Positions 57,114 through 64,000 of a stretch of DNA of 64,000 nt are shown one piece after another. How positions within the stretch are numbered: the stretch's first letter is position 1; every line of letters starts with the position of its first letter. The notes beneath the pieces were generated by a model. That model saw only the letters and a program-made list of their open reading frames with translations. It had not been told where the DNA came from and did no database searches. The position numbers were made by a program, and so were the translations under genes. Where the stretch lies: positions 1,054,001 to 1,118,000 of the forward strand of contig CP081303.1 in assembly GCA_019720755.1 (NCBI GenBank). The letters are read 5' to 3'. The DNA comes from Prolixibacteraceae bacterium (GTDB lineage Bacteria; Bacteroidota; Bacteroidia; Bacteroidales; Prolixibacteraceae).

Positions 57114-58169
57114 TTAGATGTAAGTGAGTGACTCTTTTAATTCATTGACATTACTCATACTTAAAGCTGCTGCTTTTGATATTGTGATTAGTTCTTCAGT
57201 TATGGCATGATTAATTAAACTATTGAAACGATTAGATTCTTCAAGAGCCATATATCTAGATTTATCAACATATTGTTTAAATACTGATTCTGAATTTCTT
57301 TTGATAAAGAATTTTTTTACTTTATAAGTAGGAAGAATATTCAATTCTTGTAACTTATATACAATGGCAGTAAAGGAGATACCATATTGTTCCTGAATTT
57401 TACTTATTTCAGAGGAAACGATATTATGTCTTTTATTTGATAATAAATCTATAATAACACTTCCTGGAAGAAGTAGTTCACTAGAAAATTCGTTGCAATA
57501 TTTTTCAATAGAATTTTGTTCAAGATATTTATTGAAATTTAAAACGATATGCCCTAATTCATGTAAAATAGTAAATCGTTTTCTTTCAACATTAAAATTC
57601 TTATTGATCACAATAAAGGGGATTTCATCATTGATATATCCACTTAGTCCATCGAACTTTGCAACTGCATTTATCTCAATTATTTTGATATGATTTTTTT
57701 CCAAAAGATCAATAACCGAAGGAATTGGTGCTTTACCAAGTTCCCATTCTCTTCTAATTATATTCGCAGAATCAATTACATCATCACTACCTAATACATG
57801 TATTTTTTCGGCTGGATTTTTAAATATTCCTTGTTTGTTTGTAATATTCTCAAGTTCAATATATCTTTCAATATAATCCTTAACAGTTTCTACTATTCTT
57901 TTTTTATCACTTACAGGTAGATTACTCTTTTTTCGGAATTCAAGTTGATCTATTACGATTTCAAAAGGTCTGAAAAAGTAATCGATTGAGACTTCTAATA
58001 TATTTGAGAGTTTAATAAGAACATTACTATTAGGAAGCATTTCGCCTTTTTCATATTTGCTCAAAGCATTTTTTGAGACAATTTTGTCCATTGAATCAGA
58101 TAGTTTGTCTAATGACAGGTTCTGTTTGATTCTAGCATTTTTAAGTCTTTTAGAAAAAATATCTTTCAT
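57114..58169 (-). CDS. XRE HTH plus ImmA/IrrE metallopeptidase (putative antitoxin/regulator)
   Basis: The 351-residue protein has an N-terminal XRE helix-turn-helix (about 7-66, LSLDKLSDSMDKIVSKNALSK-type, KYEKGEMLPNSN). The ImmA/IrrE domain follows, with FTILHELGHIVLNF (HExxH at 203-207) and CNEFSSELLLPG (third ligand glutamate). Proteins of this kind cleave or displace repressors and often pair with PIN or other toxins. The PIN gene follows by four bases. Upstream to the right is the small-ORF remnant and the fabG-side repeat. The pair sits between the palindromic array and the small ORF of the third fic module, so it may have replaced fic. Confidence 0.85.
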   Translation of the reverse strand: MKDIFSKRLKNARIKQNLSLDKLSDSMDKIVSKNALSKYEKGEMLPNSNVLIKLSNILEVSIDYFFRPFEIVIDQLEFRKKSNLPVSDKKRIVETVKDYIERYIELENITNKQGIFKNPAEKIHVLGSDDVIDSANIIRREWELGKAPIPSVIDLLEKNHIKIIEINAVAKFDGLSGYINDEIPFIVINKNFNVERKRFTILHELGHIVLNFNKYLEQNSIEKYCNEFSSELLLPGSVIIDLLSNKRHNIVSSEISKIQEQYGISFTAIVYKLQELNILPTYKVKKFFIKRNSESVFKQYVDKSRYMALEESNRFNSLINHAITEELITISKAAALSMSNVNELKESLTYI

Positions 58170-58306
58170 AACATCTCTTTGTTGGTTTACAAAAGTATAT
58201 AATTAACAACAAGGTGTCAACTAAAATGTTCTCTTTGTATACTACAATCAAATAAATATTTTTATCTTTTAAGCCTTCCAAACAGATAGGCAATAATTAA
58301 ACTTAA

Positions 58307-58830
58307 GTATTCGATTAACTTCTTTACGGTGCCGTCGGCTATGCCAATAAGAGAAGCAAAGATTACACAAATAAGAATGATGAGGATTATTAACTCATGG
58401 GGTTTTCTATTGAGTTATTTTCCCCCCCTTCACTAAAATTTCACGAACCTTGATAGTTTCCTGTATCACTATATTTTATGATCTCAGATTATGGGGTATT
58501 TGTATCTTAATATTGTAAGAACGGTTCTCTTTTTTGTCTTTTTCGCGAATTACAATCTTGAAAGTTGCCATTATATAGAGGTTTAGGGTGATTTCTCAGG
58601 GTCAAACATTTGTTTCAACATTTGCAAAATAAACCTATAAAATAGGTGTTTTTTTACTTATAACGAAGGTGTAAAAACATTCTATATCGACATAAAAAAA
58701 GCGATTAAGATCGTTTCTCAACGCTCTTAATCGCTTTAATGTTAGATGTTTATCATGTAGAATGCTTGTCATGAAACAAGCAGTGTAGAAAAACGTCTAA
58801 TTAGGTATTCATTGCACCACAGATATTAAT
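58307..58830. repeat. Right copy of ~530-bp direct repeat, joined to intact fabG
   Basis: Counterpart of 37830-38365. It runs from the small-ORF remnant (minus frame 58262-58390, IGIADGTVKKLIEYL, no ATG) through the identical spacer and the fabG terminator into the last codons of the real fabG. This side is the original fabG context. The offset between copies is about 20,470 bases, which sets the size of the enclosed DNA. Confidence 0.82.
58698..58737 (-). terminator. fabG terminator
   Basis: AAAGCGATTAAGA (58698-58710) pairs with TCTTAATCGCTTT (58725-58737). Read on the minus strand, a run of T's follows the stem (complement of the A's at 58694-58700). It lies about 65 bases after the fabG stop and is duplicated, with a mismatch, at 38230-38275. 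Confidence 0.85.
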
Positions 58831-59547
58831 AACCTGTCCACTAACGTATGATGAAAGGTCAGATCCTAAGAAAGTAACTACTTTTGCTACTTCGTCTGGA
58901 GTACCACCACGACGCATAGGGATTGAAGCTTCCCATGCTTTACGAGCATCTTCTGGAATTGCACCTGTCATCTCTGTGATGATGAAACCTGGAGCGATTG
59001 CGTTACAACGGATGTTACGGCTACCAAGCTCTTTCGCGATCGATTTAGTAAATCCGATGATACCTGCTTTAGAAGCACTGTAGTTTGCTTGTCCTGCGTT
59101 ACCACTAACACCTACTACCGAACTCACGTTCACGATAGATCCTGAACGCTGCTTCAACATCGTACGTTGACATGCTTTGGTAAAGTTAAATACCGACTTA
59201 AGGTTCACTTCGATTACTTTGTCGAATTGAGTTTCAGTCATACGCATAAGAAGTGTGTCCATGGTGATACCTGCATTGTTTACCAATACATCGATACGTC
59301 CGAACTCTTTTACAACTGCTGCTACTACCTCTTCTGTTTGTGCGAAGTTAGAAGCATCTGATCCATATCCTTGAGCTTTTACACCTAAAGCTTTGATCTC
59401 TTCTTCTGTCTGTTTTGCGTTGTCATCATAGAAAAGGTCTGTAAATGCGATATTACATCCTTGTGATGCCAATTGTAAGGCAATGGCTTTACCGATACCT
59501 CTTGATGCACCAGTAACGATAGCTGTTTTTCCTTCTAATAGCTTCAT
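58801..59547 (-). CDS. fabG: 3-oxoacyl-[acyl-carrier-protein] reductase
   Basis: The 248-residue short-chain dehydrogenase catalyses the NADPH-dependent reduction of 3-oxoacyl-ACP in fatty-acid elongation. The cofactor motif is TGASRGIGKAIA, then NNAGIT, the catalytic serine in NVSSVVG, and YSASKAG with Tyr and Lys. The C-terminus SGQVINICGAMNT is FabG-like. It is monocistronic with its own terminator. Its last codons and stop are copied at 38335, suggesting that this 3' end served as an integration site. Confidence 0.93.
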   Translation of the reverse strand: MKLLEGKTAIVTGASRGIGKAIALQLASQGCNIAFTDLFYDDNAKQTEEEIKALGVKAQGYGSDASNFAQTEEVVAAVVKEFGRIDVLVNNAGITMDTLLMRMTETQFDKVIEVNLKSVFNFTKACQRTMLKQRSGSIVNVSSVVGVSGNAGQANYSASKAGIIGFTKSIAKELGSRNIRCNAIAPGFIITEMTGAIPEDARKAWEASIPMRRGGTPDEVAKVVTFLGSDLSSYVSGQVINICGAMNT

Positions 59548-60593
59548 AATAAAATGTTATATTTTTTGAACCCAGACTCTGTGACTAAATGATATGTAAC
59601 AGAGCTGTTTTCATCGTTATATTCAATTTTTTTATCCTTTGAACTCCTCTCAAAAAGAAGACTATTCTTTAGTGGGTAATCCCCTTTTATGAGATAAGAA
59701 CTGTTGCAAATGTAAAAAAAGTTAATGCTTTGCCCCTATTGTGATGATGGAAATCAAGTTATAGTGAGGGTTTTTATAGGATTTTATCATCTTACTGATA
59801 ATTATTCGACTATTTGTTTTGAAGATTCGATCTCTTCTCCCTTCTGTATGAAAACGGATGTAGGGCTATAAAAGTTCTAATCTTCAGTGGTTTCCTAGCT
59901 TATTTTGTTGAATAATTGGCTTGTTTTATTTATCAAACATATATCTATGTACATGGAATAGAACTCTTCTATCTCTTTATGCTTTCTACTTGAGTCAAGC
60001 TGTTTGATAGGGGGGGATTCTATTTCTTCATTTGAATTGTATGCCCTATCTATCGGCTTACCGTCTATTCTTATTGGATTGTTTTTTATTGCGTGATAAT
60101 TTACTGTCGATATAATTGTGATCCAAGATAAGCGAACCCTACAAGTAGGTTATCAATATGTTCTGACGAAATGGACGCAGATACAGAACTATGGACTCCG
60201 ACGTATCTATCTTTTGGGGGATTGGGACGATCGAAATATGCTTACCGTCAGTCTTCGCCATAGTTTGTCGACTCCCAAGAAATGTTTTAATTCGAAGAGT
60301 TTGAAAGCATCGGAGTTGAGACGTCTTTAGTTGATTCGAATAGTGTCTTTATTATATTCTTTCCACGATTAGGGAATGAAACCGCTTGCGCTTCCATGTT
60401 CTCTTTGATTGGAATAGGGTTATAAATCTTGTTCTGATCTAATGGACAATGAGGACCTATCATGATAGCCCCATTGGAATTAAAATCTTTTTAGCCCTTA
60501 TTCTAAGTTTTGTTTCGATAGTACTAGTAAAAGATGAGTTCGAAAGACCAACGCAAATACGCTTTTATCTTATCGATATTAAGTGTGAAAAAA
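59548..60593. other. Long intergenic region upstream of fabG
   Basis: More than 1 kb holds no convincing gene. A GTG-initiated 70-codon frame at 60118-60330 (LQVGYQYVLTKWTQIQNYG, then DRNMLTVSLRHSL) looks faintly like an outer-membrane beta-barrel end and could be a relic. CAAATGTA at 59707-59714 is a possible minus-strand -7 box for fabG. Confidence 0.45.
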
Positions 60594-60630
60594 AGGGCGT
60601 TAATGGGAGATAAACGCCCTCTTTTTTTTA
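60594..60630. terminator. Terminator between convergent ends
   Basis: AGGGCGTT (60594-60601) pairs with AACGCCCT (60613-60620), with A's before and eight T's after. It lies 14 bases beyond the minus-strand stop at 60644 and acts for that gene. Confidence 0.82.
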
Positions 60631-60643
60631 TGTCATTTGAGAA

Positions 60644-62275
60644 TTATCTCTCCACAATAGGTGCGATATCTTGATCATGATAATAGATGATCCATTTCCC
60701 GAACTGTTTCTGTTTGTTATAGGCTCTTGTTAAGAAACGAGCTTCCTCAGGAACTCTCTTTTTGAATATTAGTACCGATGGATCATTTACTAGTTGGATA
60801 ATTTGACTTTTCTGTGTGCCAAAATGGAGTAGATATCGTTTCCAATCTTTATTCTTTTGGAATGAAGTATTGCGTTGAAGAAGATAACTGCCATTCTCTA
60901 TAGCATAGGTCTGTTTTTGTAACTGAAAGTCAAACGAGGCCACCCTCTCATCAAAGACTATTACGGCTGTTTTATCTAACCCCCTTTGTTGTAGAAATTC
61001 TGTGACGGGAGTGGTGCCATTAATCTCTAACTCCATCGAATTTAAGATGGTTGGGCTATAAGGTACCAACATCATAGGGATGGTGAGAGAGCTGACTAAT
61101 AACGCATTGATTCGCTTCTCTTGAAGGCATGCCATGCTCGCAATAAGAGTGAAGTCGAGTATTAAGAGGACATACCACCAAATAGAGATATTCGGAATAT
61201 TCTGTGCTGTATAGATTCCCATTCCTACTGGCAAAAGAAGAAAGAAACTGATATATAGAAATACCCTGCTGTTTTTCTTTAACTTCTCTAATTGGTGAAG
61301 TGAATACCCAAACCACAATGCAAAACCGAAGGCCGTTGGTAGTGGATATAATATTAATTTTGAACTTGAAATAGAGAAAAAGAGTAGGGGTATTGCCACC
61401 AAAAAGAGTATTGCCTTTTTGATATCTGAGTTATATTCTACCTTAAACGTGAATGGCAGGAATACCCAAGGCAATAAGCTTGGGATAAATGTATAAAGAT
61501 AGTAGTAGAATGGCTCTGATCGCTTCATCGCCTTGGCATTGGCAAAACGGTCTACCAACTGCTCTTTTGTGAAGAAATCCCATAATCCTGGATTACTTTT
61601 CATTAGCTGAACATACCATATCCCTCCTAGAAAGATCGCAAGTAGGGCAGTAACCCATGGTGTGACCATCTTCAGCCTCTTTTGCCTTGGACATATCTTA
61701 TTGGTTGGATAGATGGCTAATAGAGGTATTAACCATGCGACTGGCCCTTTGATCATAAAGAGCGTTGCCAAACTAATTCCCCATAATATATGGTAGCGAT
61801 TGGGGTGATTGCTCTTTCTCGAAAGGGTATAGAGTAGAATTGCCAATAATGAGAAGGTGTTCAGATATGCATCCGTTGTAAGATTGCGCACCGACATGAT
61901 AATCACTGGTAATGAAGCATATATTAGGGTCGTGATCTCTGAGAGTCGCTTCTTTTGAAACCACTTTAAAGAGATCGTATATACCAAAATGAGTTGTAAA
62001 AGATAGGCTATTGAGAGAAAAAAACGACTTCCAAACGGATTGCTTCCAAAGAGATTTTGTCCTAAAGCAGTGATCCAGTATGTCACTGGAGGTTTGTCGA
62101 AGTGGTAGATCCCCTGTAACTGTGGTTGAAGGTAGTCTCCACTCGCGACCATCTCTCTTGCAATCTCTGCATATCGAGCTTCGCTGCTTTCTAATAGCCC
62201 CCACTGTCCTAGCTGTAGGAGAGAGCAGAAGGTGATGATAAGGAAAAAAATTAAGTAGATCGTTCTTCTGTTCAT
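60644..62275 (-). CDS. GT39/ArnT-like membrane glycosyltransferase
   Basis: The 543-residue polytopic protein has about a dozen membrane helices. Its N-terminal loop is diagnostic of the PMT/ArnT superfamily: ESSEARYAEIAREMVASGDY, then GIYHFDKPPVTYWI. A second loop holds NLTTDAYL. Such enzymes move a sugar from a lipid carrier (undecaprenyl or dolichyl phosphate sugar) to lipid A, a glycan or a protein on the periplasmic face. Residues 340-430 are extra helices, and the last ~110 residues are a soluble periplasmic domain (TAVIVFDERVASFDFQ). The acceptor cannot be told. It is monocistronic. Confidence 0.87.
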   Translation of the reverse strand: MNRRTIYLIFFLIITFCSLLQLGQWGLLESSEARYAEIAREMVASGDYLQPQLQGIYHFDKPPVTYWITALGQNLFGSNPFGSRFFLSIAYLLQLILVYTISLKWFQKKRLSEITTLIYASLPVIIMSVRNLTTDAYLNTFSLLAILLYTLSRKSNHPNRYHILWGISLATLFMIKGPVAWLIPLLAIYPTNKICPRQKRLKMVTPWVTALLAIFLGGIWYVQLMKSNPGLWDFFTKEQLVDRFANAKAMKRSEPFYYYLYTFIPSLLPWVFLPFTFKVEYNSDIKKAILFLVAIPLLFFSISSSKLILYPLPTAFGFALWFGYSLHQLEKLKKNSRVFLYISFFLLLPVGMGIYTAQNIPNISIWWYVLLILDFTLIASMACLQEKRINALLVSSLTIPMMLVPYSPTILNSMELEINGTTPVTEFLQQRGLDKTAVIVFDERVASFDFQLQKQTYAIENGSYLLQRNTSFQKNKDWKRYLLHFGTQKSQIIQLVNDPSVLIFKKRVPEEARFLTRAYNKQKQFGKWIIYYHDQDIAPIVER

Positions 62276-63046
62276 GTTCTGTTTGTATATCTAATTTAGG
62301 GTAATGAACTAAAGGTACAAAAAATTAATTAGTTTTTAGGGGTTGTGGGTAGGGCTATTTAAGGGGGTAAGGAACCTTTGTTTTTTTACATTCTATGGTT
62401 TGATAAAATAAATTGTCATCGTTCTTTGTTTTATATGTAGTTTGGTTCGAGGAGAATAGAAATTATTTTAATCGTTCTTTTCGGATCCGTCTAGTTATTC
62501 GGATGACGAAGCATATCTCCTCGTTGATTGGTATATGATTGCAGTGACAACTATCACTAAATGAGTAGCACTGTCCAGAAAAGTGGCACTGGGCAATGTT
62601 AGAAAAAGAGTGTAAGTTTATTTTAGTGCTTCCAGAGGATAACTTTGAAACTACTTTCATCCTACCTTTGGATACCCTTCAGTTACCCTTCAGTTACTCC
62701 TAGGGTAACCAAAGGGTATCTAAAGGGTATGTGAAATGTAATCGAAGTAAGGATCAATATGCTCTTTTTCTCGATCTATGGCACTGTCCCGTAAGGTGTG
62801 TAAGTTGTCTTGAAGTCTATTTCAAATTATATTTTCTCGATCTCAAATATAATCTTTGATTGTCTTCTAGTTGTTTACGCTGTATTTTTTGGAAATGAAT
62901 CGTTTTGAATAATTATAGGGTGCTTTATGCACCATATGTTTCATGAATGTATTTGAGAAGAGGAGGGGGGTATCGTTGTATATCCTTCACTGTTTTCTAG
63001 CGAAGGATATACGGACTTGGTTTTTTCTTATTTGAACTTAAGTATG
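62276..63046. other. Intergenic region with a palindromic repeat
   Basis: About 770 bases hold no real gene; the frame at 62463-62660 has no family and includes part of the repeat. The palindromic element at 62672 is the only clear structure. Confidence 0.5.
62672..62720. repeat. Dispersed palindromic intergenic repeat, copy 2
   Basis: Approximately 49 bases match the reverse complement of 17881-17928 with few changes (shared CAGTTACTC, GTAACCAAAGGGTA and TACCCTT). A further AAAGGGTAT follows at 62722. The core hairpin GTTAC-N-GTAAC is conserved. Confidence 0.65.
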
Positions 63047-63682
63047 TTAGTCTACTTTTTGGAAGTCTAGAACCACTTTTCCTTCTTTAGTAAGGGTAAG
63101 GTGATTGTTTGCAATAGCGTATCCATCACACTTCTCTAAAGTGGAAGTAAATTCAGTTTCTAAATTGGCATTCATACATAGCATTTTAGTAGATGCGATA
63201 CGGATAAAATCCACCTTTTTCTCACCTAAAAGCATAAATTGACTATGATATCTATTGCAGCCTGTCGAGCCATAGGCAGTCTCTTTACGAAGGTTAATGG
63301 TTAGTGTAGGAGCATTCTTTGCGATTTTTTTATCGTTGATCTTCTTTAGTACCCACATGTCATTCAGGCGTATAGATGCGCTATCCATCACAGTCTGTTT
63401 CACTTGCTTTACATGATAGATATTTTTCTGCTTATCTTTCTCCATGGATACTGTTTGCTGATAGCCCATCTGCATTTCTGTTCCTTCGATCTCTTCAGGA
63501 GAGATGAAAAGTGTATTTCCATGATGGTCGATCAGAACAATCTGTTTTTTCCCCTCTTCATTACGATGGTAATAAGATGCGATTTTAACATCTTTTTTTA
63601 ATGAAAACTTCGAGGTTGCACAGCTAGATAATAGAAAAGTAGAAAGTATAGAAATTAAAAGTGTGTAGTTAAAATATTTCAT
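63047..63682 (-). CDS. META-domain lipoprotein (HslJ-like)
   Basis: The 211-residue lipoprotein (STFLLSSCATS, lipobox LSSC) has an N-terminal part of about 100 residues of unknown fold. A META domain follows (about 105-210: LNDMWVLKKINDKKI, STGCNRYHSQF, STKMLCMN, LETEFTSTL, LTLTKEGKVVLDF). META/HslJ domains occur in outer-membrane or periplasmic proteins linked to stress or drug resistance. Their ligand is unknown. It is followed toward the left by the palindromic repeat region. Confidence 0.85.
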   Translation of the reverse strand: MKYFNYTLLISILSTFLLSSCATSKFSLKKDVKIASYYHRNEEGKKQIVLIDHHGNTLFISPEEIEGTEMQMGYQQTVSMEKDKQKNIYHVKQVKQTVMDSASIRLNDMWVLKKINDKKIAKNAPTLTINLRKETAYGSTGCNRYHSQFMLLGEKKVDFIRIASTKMLCMNANLETEFTSTLEKCDGYAIANNHLTLTKEGKVVLDFQKVD

Positions 63683-63779
63683 CTCAATTGTTTAATAGGT
63701 TATTTGCACATAACTATTGTGCTATTTCTATCACAAGGTAGAGATAAATATTACAGAATGGTATAGTTGTTAACGTCTA

Positions 63780-64000
63780 TTAGATTTTTTTTGATCCATT
63801 ACTCGATAGAAAAGTGTATTCACTTATATTTTTAATTTTTTTTACCCATAAGACACCGCTATCATAACCAGTGATTTCTACTGTCTCCCCAATCTTAATT
63901 GCCTCTTTGCTTCGGATAGACCATATTTTAAGGTCTAAGTTTCCTTTGCCGATACTGTATGGTAAAATATCCTCTTCTGCAATGACGATCTGTCCATTAA
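63780..64000 (-). CDS. Partial protein, OB-fold-like C-terminus (possibly NfeD family)
   Basis: The last 72 codons of a minus-strand gene whose start lies beyond the right edge. The end reads NGQIVIAEEDILPYSIGKG, then EAIKIGETVEITGYDSGVLW and VKKIKN, with a hydrophilic tail. A G-x-x-V-x-(I/V)-x-G-x-x-x-G strand pattern resembles the OB-fold of NfeD-like membrane proteins, but the fragment is too short to be sure. Confidence 0.45.
   Translation of the reverse strand, partial: NGQIVIAEEDILPYSIGKGNLDLKIWSIRSKEAIKIGETVEITGYDSGVLWVKKIKNISEYTFLSSNGSKKI

Noticed and set aside
60118-60330. GTG-initiated 70-codon frame possibly encoding an outer-membrane barrel end
   Set aside because: Weak resemblance only, non-ATG start, no neighbours or terminator of its own; kept as a remark in the intergenic entry.
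62463-62660. 65-codon minus-strand frame
   Set aside because: No recognisable domain and no conserved context.
1-64000. tRNA or rRNA genes
   Set aside because: I saw no cloverleaf-like or rRNA-like sequence while reading; a tRNAscan run would settle it.

Overview
The window is a chromosome segment of an AT-rich member of the Bacteroidota. The main evidence is a giant surface protein ending in a type IX secretion (Por) sorting domain, Bacteroidota-type lipoproteins (a BF3164-like propeller), a TonB-dependent receptor with a carboxypeptidase-regulatory N-terminal domain, and promoters and start regions without Shine-Dalgarno sequences. I cannot assign a genus from the sequence alone; a marine Marinilabiliales/Prolixibacteraceae-like origin would fit.

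Positions 1-35,000 are mostly ordinary chromosome. A minus-strand operon encodes a membrane-fusion lipoprotein and two RND permeases, the second cut by the window edge. Two secreted proteins follow, then a 2,378-residue T9SS-sorted protein with 18 Ig-like repeats, an ISAs1-family insertion (copy A1), a repeat-rich secreted protein, a GH31 glycosidase lipoprotein and a HELGH metallopeptidase lipoprotein. Next is a likely iron or siderophore cluster (AraC regulator, TonB-dependent receptor, PepSY protein), then a four-helix membrane protein, a secreted EEP-family phosphodiesterase and an MscS channel.

Positions 35,500-58,800 are accessory DNA. It opens with a Septu-like pair (ptuA ATPase, ptuB HNH nuclease) whose ptuB carries an in-frame TAA inside its first zinc knuckle. 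A region of about 20.4 kb follows, bounded by direct repeats of about 530 bp that include the 3' end of fabG. I read this as a degraded prophage or integrative element accreted at fabG. It holds a capsid fragment, a Cro-like gene, a frameshifted S24 repressor with an operator palindrome, and an integrase fragment. It also holds a class II Fic gene, an XRE-ImmA/IrrE plus PIN pair and several small unknown membrane proteins. The region is riddled with insertion sequences: three copies of one 2,301-bp IS66 element, two of the three copies of a 1,220-bp ISAs1 element (A2 and A3), and a second ISAs1-type element (B). At 42,063-46,831 these form a three-level nest (B contains A2, which contains IS66). 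Exact target duplications (10 bp for ISAs1, 8 bp for IS66) let the interrupted genes be rebuilt.

The most unusual pattern is a module repeated three times in this region: fic, then a palindromic repeat array of about 41-bp period, then a small 45-residue membrane ORF. One copy is intact (38,512-40,001) and two are decayed (37,520-37,915 and 56,440-58,390).

Positions 58,800-64,000 return to chromosome: fabG, a GT39-type glycosyltransferase, a META-domain lipoprotein and a partial gene at the right edge.
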